Assembly (NCBI RefSeq): GCF_003946485.1
Contig: NZ_RHOJ01000015.1
Location: 1-64,000, forward strand
DNA: 64,000 nucleotides
Direction of reading: 5' to 3'
From: Lacticaseibacillus jixianensis
GTDB lineage: Bacteria > Bacillota > Bacilli > Lactobacillales > Lactobacillaceae
How positions within the stretch are numbered: the stretch's first letter is position 1; each line of letters starts with the position of its first letter. Shown piece by piece: positions 50,135 to 58,047 of this stretch. A model generated the notes under the pieces. The model did no database searches, was not told where the DNA came from, and saw nothing but the letters and a program-made list of their open reading frames with translations. Position numbers and translations under genes: made by a program.

Positions 50135-50413
50135 CTAGTGATTCAGGTAGGCTGGTACCCGCAACCCGAGGACCCCGGCTGAAAGCGCGCCGACGATGAG
50201 CGCCAGGGCCTCCAGCCAGCTGGTCAGGAAGAACGCGGCGAGCAGCGCCAGCACGCCGGCGATCACGAACAGCGCCGCAAAGCGGGTCAGCTCTTTCTGC
50301 GCCGCTTCAGTGAGCTGGGTGATGCCAAGAAAGTTCGCGCGGCGGTGTGCGGCCACGTAGGCAGCAAGTGCGAATAAGACCAAGGCGAAAAGGATAAAGA
50401 TGAGTCGAAACAT
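50135..50413 (-). CDS. Small three-helix membrane protein
   Basis: A 92-residue protein with hydrophobic segments at about 2-20, 45-63 and 67-86 and a basic first loop. The ATG at 50413 follows AAAGGAG. Function unknown. Confidence 0.7.
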   Translation of the reverse strand: MFRLIFILFALVLFALAAYVAAHRRANFLGITQLTEAAQKELTRFAALFVIAGVLALLAAFFLTSWLEALALIVGALSAGVLGLRVPAYLNH

Positions 50414-50510
50414 GACTAGTCTCCTTTGGATTGAGTTGAGTTTATCGTAGCATACCCGAAGGCTTGGTGGTGGAAAAACCGGGGTGGAAGGCAGGTGGAT
50501 AACAGCGGGT

Positions 50511-50539
50511 GTCCCCCTAAGTGCGCGACCTCTCTGCAC
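50511..50539 (-). repeat. R2 repeat fragment
   Basis: Only the outer left end (GTGCAGAGAGGTCGCGCACTT and AGGGGGAC on the minus strand) remains, next to two complete copies in the same orientation. Confidence 0.7.
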
Positions 50540-50546
50540 CTAATCG

Positions 50547-50711
50547 GGCTCCGGGTTCGCAGCTAACGCATGTCACCCTGTAACTCGCTTCGCTCGCACA
50601 GGCTGATCAACGCGGGAGCATCTAGCTACCCTCAAGGCCTCGTCGGCAAAGTTCGCTGACAATGCCTTGAGCTAGGCTAGCTGTCCCGCTAAGTGCGCGA
50701 ACCCTACGCAC
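50547..50711 (-). repeat. R2 palindromic repeat, copy i (rearranged)
   Basis: Read on the minus strand: P1 GGGTTCGC/GCGAACCC, P2 GCGGGA/TCCCGC, P5 CTCAAGGC-ATT-GTC/GAC-GAG-GCCTTGAG. The P4 module (CGCATGTCA...TGATCA) is not in its usual left-arm place but inverted, in the right arm between P2 and P1. Confidence 0.85.
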
Positions 50712-50723
50712 CTTGCCTAATCG

Positions 50724-50886
50724 GGCGGCGAGCTCGCAACGCGGGAGTGGTCAGCTACGCCTGAGGCCTCGCCGGCAAAAATCGCCGGCAATGCCTCAGG
50801 CTATGCATAGCCTGTAGCCATTTATGGCGTACAGGCTGACATGCGGAGCGGCTACCCATCCCGCTAAGTGCGCGAGCTCTCTGCAC
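50724..50886 (-). repeat. R2 palindromic repeat, copy j (long form)
   Basis: Read on the minus strand: P1 GAGCTCGC/GCGAGCTC, P2 GCGGGA/TCCCGC, P4 AGCCTGTA/TACAGGCT around GCCAT/ATGGC, P5 CTGAGGC-ATT-GCCGGC/GCCGGC-GAG-GCCTCAG, all perfect. Confidence 0.92.
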
Positions 50887-50894
50887 CTTGAAAC

Positions 50895-50921
50895 AAAAAA
50901 AGACCGACATTTGTGTCGGCC
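50895..50921 (-). terminator. Terminator of the candidate RNA
   Basis: GGCCGACA and TGTCGGTC pair around CAAA, followed by seven T on the minus strand. Confidence 0.92.
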
Positions 50922-51128
50922 AAAGTCCGAAGACTTTTGTGAAAGGCTAATGGTGCCGTCGAGTACCCGAATTGTTGAAACCCGCATTTAAGCAAGTGGG
51001 CCCGGACGACAAGCACGTTAGCTGTTCAGTGAGAGAACAGCACGGCACCTGCCACTTCTGGTCCCAAGGTATTGAGACTGTTCGGTCAACTAATAGATGG
51101 GGACCGCGAACACCTTAGGTACTTCCAT
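50895..51128 (-). ncRNA. ssrS: Candidate structured RNA, possibly 6S RNA
   Basis: A well-formed transcription unit without a gene. Its promoter has TTGCAT (51158-51163), a 17-base spacer and TAGAGT (51135-51140), with a strong terminator at 50895-50921. Inside, GGTGCCG/CGGCACC closes a large domain containing GCTGTTC/GAACAGC, and a UUCG-capped AAAGTC/GACTTT hairpin precedes the terminator. It is next to rarA, the gene that commonly neighbours 6S RNA in Firmicutes. The identity as 6S is inferred from position; I could not draw a clean 6S central bubble. Confidence 0.55.
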
Positions 51129-51134
51129 ACTTTT

Positions 51135-51163
51135 ACTCTAGCACTGCCGGCCAAAACATGCAA
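51135..51163 (-). promoter_or_regulatory. Promoter of the candidate RNA
   Basis: -35 TTGCAT and -10 TAGAGT separated by exactly 17 bases, in the spacer downstream of rarA. Confidence 0.65.
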
Positions 51164-51226
51164 GAAAACGGCCGGCAAAAACCGCTGTAATGCTTGCCAG
51201 ATAAGCATTGACACCGATTTCACGTC

Positions 51227-52498
51227 CTACTGCTGCTCCAGGTGGCGCAGCCGCGTCAGCTGCTGGCCGAGCGCCTGCTCGTACTTGCCGGTGGCCTTGG
51301 GCGTGTAGTAATGCGTGTGCTTCAGGTTCGCCGGCATGTAGGTCTGCTGGACCCAGCCGCCGGGGTAGTTGTGCGGCAGCTTGTAGCCGACCCCGTGGCC
51401 CAGGGCTTTGGCGCCCTTGTAGTGAGCGTCGCGCAGGTCGTCAGGGATCGGGCCCGCCTTGCCCGCCTGGACGTCGGCAATGGCGGCGTCGATGGCGCTG
51501 ATGGCGGAGTTCGACTTGGGCGCCAGGCACAGGTCGATCACGGCGTTGGCCAAGGGAATGCGGCCTTCCGGCAGACCGAGCCGCTCGGCGGACTGGATCG
51601 CAGTCAGGGTGCGCGAGGCGGTTTGCGGGTTGGCGAGGCCGACGTCTTCGTAAGCAATCACCAACAGGCGGCGCAGGATGCTGGGCAGATCACCGATGAC
51701 GATCAGGCGGGCGAGGTAGTGCAGGGCGGCGTCGACGTCAGAGCCGCGGATCGCTTTTTGAAAGGCGGAGATCAGGTCGTAGTGCGCGTCGCCGTCTGCG
51801 TCGCCATCCAGTGCGCGCTGCTGGAGGGACTGGTGCATGACCGCTTCGGTGAGGTGGATCGCGCCGGCCTTTTCCGGGGTGGATAGGGTGGCGAGCTCCA
51901 GCGCGTTCAGCGCCGCGCGCAGGTCGCCGTTGGTGGCCGTCGTCAGGTACGCCCGCGCCTTTTCATCTAACTTGACCGGGTACTTGCCCAGGCCCCGTTC
52001 CTCGTCCTTCAGCGCGCGGTCGATGGCTTGACCGATGTCCTCAGGGGTGAGGGGGTGAACCTGGAAAATCTGCGTCCGGCTGCGAATGGCGGGCTGGATG
52101 CTCATGTAGGGGTTCTCGGTGGTCGCCCCGATCATGACGATGCGGCCGGATTCGAGCAGCGGCAGGAGAAAATCCTGCTTGGTCTTGTCGAGGCGGTGGA
52201 TCTCGTCCAGCAGCAGGATCACGGTGCCGCTCATCTTGGCTTCCTCGGCGACGATCTGCAGGTCCTTTTTGGTGTCGGTCGCGGCGTTCAGCATGCGAAA
52301 GGCGTACTTGGTCGCACCGGCGATCGCCGAGGCAATGCTGGTCTTGCCGGTGCCGGGCGGGCCGTAGAGGATCATCGAGCTCAGCCGCTTGGCCACGACC
52401 ATGCGGCGGATGATCTGGCCCTCGCCGACCAGGTGCTGCTGGCCGACGACTTCGTCCAAGTTCCGTGGGCGCATGCGGTATGCGAGTGGTTGCTGCAT
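51227..52498 (-). CDS. rarA: Replication-associated recombination protein A
   Basis: The 423-residue AAA+ ATPase (MgsA/WRNIP1 family) acts at stalled replication forks. Walker A GPPGTGKTS is at residues 46-53, Walker B LLLDEIHR, sensor 1 GATTEN, and the C-terminal tetramerisation domain is complete. GAAGG precedes the ATG. Confidence 0.97.
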   Translation of the reverse strand: MQQPLAYRMRPRNLDEVVGQQHLVGEGQIIRRMVVAKRLSSMILYGPPGTGKTSIASAIAGATKYAFRMLNAATDTKKDLQIVAEEAKMSGTVILLLDEIHRLDKTKQDFLLPLLESGRIVMIGATTENPYMSIQPAIRSRTQIFQVHPLTPEDIGQAIDRALKDEERGLGKYPVKLDEKARAYLTTATNGDLRAALNALELATLSTPEKAGAIHLTEAVMHQSLQQRALDGDADGDAHYDLISAFQKAIRGSDVDAALHYLARLIVIGDLPSILRRLLVIAYEDVGLANPQTASRTLTAIQSAERLGLPEGRIPLANAVIDLCLAPKSNSAISAIDAAIADVQAGKAGPIPDDLRDAHYKGAKALGHGVGYKLPHNYPGGWVQQTYMPANLKHTHYYTPKATGKYEQALGQQLTRLRHLEQQ

Positions 52499-52568
52499 CA
52501 GGGCACCTTCTTTCTTTAACTTTTAAGTTTAGCAGTCCCAAAGCGCGAAACCAAATTATGGGGAGAAG

Positions 52569-52598
52569 AAAAAAACGGCCGCCACAGTCGGGCAGCCG
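52569..52598 (-). terminator. Terminator of the second TMEM175-like gene
   Basis: CGGCTGCC and GGCGGCCG pair around CGACTGT, followed by seven T on the minus strand. Confidence 0.85.
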
Positions 52599-52607
52599 AG
52601 TTATTAA

Positions 52608-53555
52608 TCAGTGGTGGTCGTGATGCGAGGTGTGGCCGTGCGGACGGCCCTTGCGGCGCTGGTCAAACCACTGCGCCATGCGCTGCTGCTGGGCGCTATT
52701 GGCCTGCTCGTAGCGCTTGACAAGGACCTGGCGGCGCCGCGCGTCGACGTTCTGGTCGAGCCAGTCGGCCCACTTTTCTGGCAGCATTGGTGCGGCGTTT
52801 TGCGGTGCGGCCGGCCCCGGCTGCTCATCGGCCTGCGGTTCGCCGGCAGCGGGGGCAACTGGGTCCTCACCCTTCGCCAGGATCTGGCGGGCGGCCTTGC
52901 GCCAGTCGACGTAGGCGGAGGCGGGCAGGGCGGCCAGGTCTTTTTGCTGGTCGTCAGGCAGCGCCTCAGCGTCGAACATCTGCTGGCGGGCGTCCGCATT
53001 GAGCAGGAAGTTGAGGATCGGGTAGGCGAGGTAGAACAGCACGGCGAGGTGCGGCAGGAAGTAGGCCACGACAATGGCGATCACGGACAGGATGGCCAGG
53101 GGATGATTCGCGTTGCCGTAGATCTTCTGGTAGACCTGCTGCATGTCCGCTTTTGCCGTGTACTGCTGGTGAATGATGGCCTTGGCCAGGAGGCGGAAGA
53201 TGAAGTTGATCACGGCCTGCATGAGCCCGTACAGCATCACGGTGATCCGCGTCGTGTTTTCGGCCATCATGCTGGTGAACAGCGGCATGAGCGACAGCAC
53301 CGCGAGGAACAGCACTTCCCACACCAGGATCCGGTACGTCATCGTGGCGATCTCGGCGAACGCGGTGCTGTGCTGGTACCACATATTAAAAATAAACACG
53401 AAGGTGATCAGGTAGATGCCGATGTGCTTGCCCATCGCCAGGTAGCGCGGCCAACTGTCCTTCATGATCGGCGCAATGTCTAAGACCATGATGGTGATGA
53501 TCACGGCCATGATCGCGTCGGCGAAGGCGTCCAGGCGGCTTTTGAGTTTTTCCAT
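52608..53555 (-). CDS. TMEM175-like channel family protein with long His-rich tail
   Basis: A 315-residue protein. The N-terminal helix carries RLDAFADAIMAVIITIMVLDI, the family motif with Ala and Ala where Ser and Gly are common. Six hydrophobic segments fill residues 1-200. A soluble tail of about 115 residues follows, rich in Ala, Gln and Pro, with a predicted helix (about 280-305) and a final GHTSHHDHH cluster that could bind metal. The ATG at 53555 follows AAAGGAG. It is much longer than the paralogue at 3614. Confidence 0.82.
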   Translation of the reverse strand: MEKLKSRLDAFADAIMAVIITIMVLDIAPIMKDSWPRYLAMGKHIGIYLITFVFIFNMWYQHSTAFAEIATMTYRILVWEVLFLAVLSLMPLFTSMMAENTTRITVMLYGLMQAVINFIFRLLAKAIIHQQYTAKADMQQVYQKIYGNANHPLAILSVIAIVVAYFLPHLAVLFYLAYPILNFLLNADARQQMFDAEALPDDQQKDLAALPASAYVDWRKAARQILAKGEDPVAPAAGEPQADEQPGPAAPQNAAPMLPEKWADWLDQNVDARRRQVLVKRYEQANSAQQQRMAQWFDQRRKGRPHGHTSHHDHH

Positions 53556-53623
53556 GTGACTAGCTCCTTTGCAGTGTTGCCCGTATTCTATGATTGATCG
53601 CCAGGCAATGCAACCGCGCATGC

Positions 53624-53650
53624 AAAAACCTCACCCAAACTGCAGTGAGG
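53624..53650 (-). terminator. Terminator of the second DUF1694 gene
   Basis: CCTCAC and GTGAGG pair around a 10-base loop, followed by TTTTTG on the minus strand. Confidence 0.8.
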
Positions 53651-53660
53651 TCAGCACGCA

Positions 53661-54110
53661 TTATTGAAAAAGCCGCCCGAACAGGCCGCGCTTTTTTGCC
53701 GGCTGCGCAGCGGCTGGTGCGTTTGCCTGCGGAACGTCGATGTCTTTGACGTTGATCGCGGCCTTGGCGACCAGCAGGATCCCTGAGCCCTGCGGCGTGA
53801 GGTTCGCCGTGGCGTCGTTGACCAGGGTGAAGGCCACGTTGGCACTGCCTGCCGCCTGCATGAACGGCGCCGTCATCTGCGGGTCAAGCTTGCCATTGAT
53901 CAGCAGCTTGTAGTCGGTTTGGCCCTGGTGCTTGGCCAGGGCGGCTTTCACCGCCGCCAAGGCTGCGGGTTCTTCGACGTCCTGGTTCTTCACGCGCACC
54001 GCCACGCGCTCGCGCAGGGAGCCGAGATACTGGCGGCGCTCATCTGGGTTCGTCTGCGGCGGCCCATAAATGCTATTATTAAGGTGTTGTTGCATGTCGT
54101 CGTCAGCCAC
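53661..54110 (-). CDS. DUF1694 (YueI-like) protein, paralogue 2
   Basis: A 149-residue soluble protein. RRQYLGSLRERVAVRVK and YKLLINGKLDPQMTAPFMQAA align with LGNFRERVA and YRVYINGRMPQDLVAFYMKQAL of the protein at 46999. It adds an Ala/Pro-rich hinge and a basic KKRGLFGRLFQ end. The GTG at 54110 is 7 bases after AGGAGG. Function unknown. Confidence 0.78.
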   Translation of the reverse strand: MADDDMQQHLNNSIYGPPQTNPDERRQYLGSLRERVAVRVKNQDVEEPAALAAVKAALAKHQGQTDYKLLINGKLDPQMTAPFMQAAGSANVAFTLVNDATANLTPQGSGILLVAKAAINVKDIDVPQANAPAAAQPAKKRGLFGRLFQ

Positions 54111-54177
54111 GTCTGTTCCTCCTTGGTGGCGCTTGCAGCGCGTGTTCAAAATTAAGTATAGCAGAAGGAGGTGCGCG

Positions 54178-54810
54178 ATGTTCACCGATCAGGACTTTAC
54201 TGTGTTCGACGACCCGACGCTGGCCGGCCGCCTGGGGCTGATCCGCCGCGTGCTGGATCCCAAGTTTGACCAGGCCGGCGGGGAGCTCGCCGACCTGCTC
54301 GAGGAGGCCGGGGTGCCAAAGCTTTACCTGCACGTGGCTAAGCACCTGCGCCGCCACAAAAATCCGCCGCCGGACACCTGGCTGGCGCTTTCCACCAGCC
54401 AGCGCGGCTACAAGATGATGCCGCACCTCGAGCTGGGGCTGTGGGACGACCGCCTGTTTCTGTGGGTCGCGCTGCTCCAGGAAGCCAAGGCGGCGAGCGT
54501 CCGCGTGCCGTTTGACTCGCTGCGGCCGCAGATGATGCTGCTGCCCACCGACATGGAGCTCGCCGCCGACCACACCAGAAAAGAAGTGCTGCCGCTGACG
54601 CTGGGCAATTTTGATCGCGTCAGTCGGCGTTATCGCACCACCAAGGCCGGCGAATTTCTGGTGGGGAAGACCTACCTGCGCTCCGATCCGCTTTTCGCTG
54701 CGCCAGACGAACTGTGGGCCGACCTTCAGGAGCGGACGGTGCGGCTGGCCCCGGTGCTGAAGCGGCTAGTGGCGGCGCAGTCAGCCAACTCATTTTCCAG
54801 AGGTGATTGA
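54178..54810 (+). CDS. DUF1054 (UPF0637, YktB-like) protein
   Basis: A 210-residue soluble protein. FTDQDFTVFDDPTLAGRLGLI at the start, HLRRHKNPPPDTWLAL and QRGYKMMPHLELGLWDDRLFLW in the middle are typical of the UPF0637 family. Function unknown. AGAAGGAGG precedes the ATG. It ends two bases before the next gene. Confidence 0.88.
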   Translation: MFTDQDFTVFDDPTLAGRLGLIRRVLDPKFDQAGGELADLLEEAGVPKLYLHVAKHLRRHKNPPPDTWLALSTSQRGYKMMPHLELGLWDDRLFLWVALLQEAKAASVRVPFDSLRPQMMLLPTDMELAADHTRKEVLPLTLGNFDRVSRRYRTTKAGEFLVGKTYLRSDPLFAAPDELWADLQERTVRLAPVLKRLVAAQSANSFSRGD

Positions 54811-54812
54811 TC

Positions 54813-56312
54813 ATGGCACAAACAGTTCCCACCTCCCAGCGGCCAGAAGTGCAGCCGTTCTACCGCAGCGCAGATTATCGCGATCTGACCCGCGTGCTCA
54901 CGGCCGGGGCCATTGCGAAGCTGATCGACCTGTTTGGCATGCTGCAGGCCACCCGGCACCAGCAGGTGACCCCTCAGCAGTGGACGGCCAAGGCGGTGGA
55001 GCAGACCCTTGAAGACGTGTGGGAAAACGCCAACACGAAGGCGCAGGCCCAGGCGTTTGAGGACCTCTTCATTGTCAGCAGTTTGCTGGTCCTCGACCTC
55101 GCCAAGCGCGGGGCGACCAAGGACAACGTGAATCAGATGGCGGCGATGTTTGACATGCTGGCTGCCATCACCAGCACCGAGGACGACCCGAACGGCGAGT
55201 GGGCGGATGACCCCGTCGATGCAGACGACGATGACTACTACTACGAAGGGGAGTCGCCGTACGATCGGCCGGGGCTCGCGTACTGGCAGGAGCGCACGCT
55301 TGACGACATCACCGACTACATGCGGGAGTGGGTGCACGAATTCCGGGCCAGCCCGGAATGGGCTCAGGTGCCCCAGCCCGTCGATGAGGTGGTCATGGCG
55401 CGCTTTGCCCTGACCCTGACCGAGCAGGCCTACAATGATTACCGCAAGACGCCAAAGACTTGGTCCAAGGCCGTGCTCACGGCCATCCTTGACGCGGCGT
55501 TTGTGGCGCCGGCCGACCTGGATGAGCAAAGCGCCCGCTGGGTTGCCCCGAGCTTCCAGGCCTTTATGGTCTTTCTCAAGCGCCGGCACTACCTGCGGCC
55601 AGAGGTGGCCGACCGTTACGCCAAGTGGATCGCGGCAAGCGCCCCGGTGCTGATCCGCGCCGCTGCCACCCCGGAACATCGCCGGCCGATGAAGAACGTC
55701 GCCTTGGCCATGCAACAAGCGAACGTGGATGTGACCGATGAAAAGGCCGTGGCTGCCTTTATGCCCCTTTACAACCAGACCACCGCACTGCAGCGGCTGC
55801 TGGCGGATCAAGACTATGCGGCGGCCGACGTGTACTTCCCGCCGGCCCTGCCGGCGGGCGGCAAGCACGTCGAACGGTTTGCCGGACGCAAATGGGTGAA
55901 GGCCTGGGCGACGCGACTGCACGCGGAGGGGCTCGAGTTAGCTCGCCGGCTGTGGAGTGATCCGGCCAGCGACGCCCTGCGGCGGGCGGTGCCGCAAGCC
56001 ATCGCGGTGCAGACCATCGTGGACGTGTACGATGATCTGTACGCGGAGAAGCTGCTGACGCCCAAGCACTGGCAGCCGGCCGACTTTGCCGAGGCGGTCG
56101 CCAAGCTCAAAAAGCGGCGGCAGGGGGCGGCGCTTACGCAGGCGCTGCTTGCCCTGGGCGCGCTGCTGGAGGCGCTGACCCAGGCTGGCCAGGTGCGGCC
56201 TGAAACCGCTGCGGCCATGCTGAAGGTCATCACCGAAGCGACGCCCAAGCACGGCGGGAAGGTCATCTCGCTCAAGCAGGCGCGCAAACTGCGCAGCAAC
56301 GGCCACAGGTAA
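54813..56312 (+). CDS. Large helical protein of unknown function
   Basis: A 499-residue soluble, mostly helical, Ala-rich protein with an acidic run (DADDDDYYYEGE, about residues 136-147). No catalytic motif or family recognised. The ATG at 54813 is 7 bases after AGAGGTG, inside the end of the DUF1054 gene region, so the two are co-transcribed. The C-terminal 120 residues repeat Leu/Ala-rich helices, which suggests a protein-binding scaffold (inference). Confidence 0.75.
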   Translation: MAQTVPTSQRPEVQPFYRSADYRDLTRVLTAGAIAKLIDLFGMLQATRHQQVTPQQWTAKAVEQTLEDVWENANTKAQAQAFEDLFIVSSLLVLDLAKRGATKDNVNQMAAMFDMLAAITSTEDDPNGEWADDPVDADDDDYYYEGESPYDRPGLAYWQERTLDDITDYMREWVHEFRASPEWAQVPQPVDEVVMARFALTLTEQAYNDYRKTPKTWSKAVLTAILDAAFVAPADLDEQSARWVAPSFQAFMVFLKRRHYLRPEVADRYAKWIAASAPVLIRAAATPEHRRPMKNVALAMQQANVDVTDEKAVAAFMPLYNQTTALQRLLADQDYAAADVYFPPALPAGGKHVERFAGRKWVKAWATRLHAEGLELARRLWSDPASDALRRAVPQAIAVQTIVDVYDDLYAEKLLTPKHWQPADFAEAVAKLKKRRQGAALTQALLALGALLEALTQAGQVRPETAAAMLKVITEATPKHGGKVISLKQARKLRSNGHR

Positions 56313-56327
56313 TTGGCGAGAAGCTAA

Positions 56328-56365
56328 AGCTGCCGGCAGGGGGTTAGCCCAGCCGGCAGCTTTTT
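56328..56365 (+). terminator. Terminator of the DUF1054 operon
   Basis: AGCTGCCGGC and GCCGGCAGCT form a 10-bp perfect stem, followed by five T. Confidence 0.92.
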
Positions 56366-56427
56366 GGGTTCTGGATGCGTTTTGCCTCGGCGGCGGGGCA
56401 AGTGAGACTGAAGGCGTGTAGCCTGCG

Positions 56428-56940
56428 TTAGTCCTCCTTGAGGCCGCTGACGGTGAAGGTCTTGGTCCCACCTTTCAGGCCATACTTGGCGGCGTCTTCG
56501 CCCACCTTCACGATCACTTGGAATTTATCGCCGTTGCTGAGGTCGCCGTCGCCGTCAAGATCTCCGGTTTCGAGCGTGATGTCGTCCAGCACATCGGCGG
56601 TTTTTGAGGCTTTGGCCTGGTCGGCATCGGACTTGAACAACGCCTCGACCTCGTTTTGATCTGTCGATTCGTCCATGCTGAACACCTTGATCATGCCGGC
56701 ACGCTGGGGTCCGGACAGGCCCTCCTTGCGGCCGACGCGCTCGACGATGTCACTCGCGAACGTCTTCATTGACGCTTTGGTCTGCTGGGCGCTGCCCATC
56801 TCGTTGTAACCTGAGAACTTGACCTCGATGTCATTGGCAAGATTCAGCGTCCGGTTCTGGTACAGGTGATAGCCCCCGAACCCGATAATGGCGACGACCA
56901 CCACAATGATGGCCAGCATCACAGGATTTTGTTTTTTCAT
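56428..56940 (-). CDS. Membrane-anchored extracellular protein with a calcium-loop-like motif
   Basis: The 170-residue product has a single N-terminal membrane anchor (about residues 8-27) and an extracellular domain. DLDGDGDLSNGD fits the D-x-D-x-D-G-x-(I/L)-x-x-x-D calcium loop of EF-hand or dockerin modules. The C-terminus TKTFTVSGLKE resembles a beta strand. GGAGGGG precedes the ATG at 56940. No family recognised. Confidence 0.65.
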   Translation of the reverse strand: MKKQNPVMLAIIVVVVAIIGFGGYHLYQNRTLNLANDIEVKFSGYNEMGSAQQTKASMKTFASDIVERVGRKEGLSGPQRAGMIKVFSMDESTDQNEVEALFKSDADQAKASKTADVLDDITLETGDLDGDGDLSNGDKFQVIVKVGEDAAKYGLKGGTKTFTVSGLKED

Positions 56941-57040
56941 TGTTACCCCTCCAAAGGTAGTAGTAGCTTGCTGAGGGCCAGGGTGCTTCGCCGGTGAGCC
57001 GCGGCACACACGAAAAAGGCCGACCCTCGATCAAACACTG

Positions 57041-57301
57041 TCTTTCTTCCAAAGTCTATTACGAATATGCAATATGAATGAAGAAATGACAGGTTTGTGA
57101 AGGTTGGCCAACCTAATTATTAATGTGCCCGTATACAATAGTTAATATATCCCCATTAAGCGGAGAAAACAATAGCCAATTAAAAAAGAAAAATGGCAAA
57201 ATTCGCCGAAATCGATATATAATTCTCTCGTGGCCGGTGTGTCGGGGGGGAGCCAACTCGCCGGCCAGGCGCGTATAATTCGGTTAACCAGCAAAGGAGG
57301 G
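57041..57301. other. AT-rich spacer
   Basis: No gene seen. Two TATAAT boxes (57218-57223 and 57274-57279) point rightward toward arsC; the second lies 26 bases from the start codon. Confidence 0.55.
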
Positions 57302-57304
57302 CCC

Positions 57305-57715
57305 ATGATGCCGCAAATCTATTTTCTCTGCACCGGTAATTCGTGCCGCAGTCAGATGGCCGAGGGGTTTGCCCACCAGTTCCTGGGCCCTGATTGGCGC
57401 ATCGCCAGCGCCGGCCTGCGCGTGGACGGGCTTAATCCGCGGGCGGTGGCTGTCATGGCGGAAGTGGGCATCGACATCAGCCGCCAGCGTTCTAAACTGA
57501 TCGACCAAGACTTCTTGCGCACCAGCGACGTGGTCGTCACGCTGTGCGGGGATGCCCGCGACCGCTGCCCGGTGGTGCCACCCACGGTGAGCAAAATTCA
57601 TTGGCCTTTGATCGATCCGGCGCAGGCCACCGGCACGCCGGCTGAGCAGCTGGCGGTGTTTCGGCAGGTCAGAGACGAGATCGGCCGCCGGGTGAAAGCG
57701 CTGGCCGCGCAATGA
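57305..57715 (+). CDS. arsC: Thioredoxin-coupled arsenate reductase / LMW phosphatase family
   Basis: A 136-residue protein with the LMW-PTP P-loop CTGNSCRSQ (nucleophile Cys9) and the two further cysteines of thioredoxin-linked arsenate reductases ([11 protein letters not shown], Cys at about 81 and 88). It probably reduces arsenate to arsenite, although no arsenite pump or ArsR is nearby. AAAGGAGG precedes ATG-ATG; either could start. Confidence 0.88.
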   Translation: MMPQIYFLCTGNSCRSQMAEGFAHQFLGPDWRIASAGLRVDGLNPRAVAVMAEVGIDISRQRSKLIDQDFLRTSDVVVTLCGDARDRCPVVPPTVSKIHWPLIDPAQATGTPAEQLAVFRQVRDEIGRRVKALAAQ

Positions 57716-57740
57716 TAACAGGCCAAAAGCCGTGATTAAA

Positions 57741-57765
57741 GGGGCGCTCAGCGAATGAGCGCCCC
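57741..57765 (+). terminator. Terminator of arsC
   Basis: GGGGCGCTCA and TGAGCGCCCC form a 10-bp perfect stem with loop GCGAA; a weak T tract follows. Confidence 0.7.
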
Positions 57766-57789
57766 GGATTATTGTGTTTTCAGCAAAAG

Positions 57790-57811
57790 AAAAAACCACC
57801 ATTACTGGTGG
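57790..57811 (-). terminator. Minus-strand terminator of a short transcript
   Basis: CCACC and GGTGG pair around AGTAAT, followed by six T on the minus strand. It overlaps the stop of the tiny reading frame at 57802. Confidence 0.6.
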
Positions 57812-57876
57812 AAAAGTTTGGGGGAACTTTTTAGGAGTGTTTCAATTCCGATGGCAGTTATGTTTTTCTCTGCCAT
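57802..57876 (-). CDS. Possible 24-residue micro-ORF
   Basis: ATG to TAA encodes a short charged peptide (MAEKNITAIGIETLLKSSPK then LFHQ). A TGATAT -10 with TTGGTT 18 bases upstream would start RNA within about 10 bases of the ATG, so it would be nearly leaderless. The ATG also lies in an ATGGCAG/CTGCCAT hairpin. No ribosome site. Weak evidence; it may instead be a small RNA. Confidence 0.25.
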   Translation of the reverse strand: MAEKNITAIGIETLLKSSPKLFHQ

Positions 57877-58047
57877 TGGACAAGTCAATAATATCACACC
57901 CCTAAAGAAGTGATAACCAATTTTTTTAAAAATCCACTGGAAATTTTGTACCTGCTTATGGCATCAGCATTTTTTTAAATAAAAATCCAAGCTAATTGCG
58001 CGGCTTTCACTTGCCTCATATTTAATCGGCGGCCAAGGACGGATCAA

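Larger units (their letters stand above)
57766..58047. other. AT-rich intergenic region
   Basis: Low-GC spacer with a possible short minus-strand transcript, described separately (57802-57876 and 57790-57811). Confidence 0.5.

Noticed and set aside
50895-51128. Candidate RNA as tmRNA or RNase P RNA
   Set aside because: Too short, and neither a tRNA-like end nor the conserved RNase P core sequences are present.
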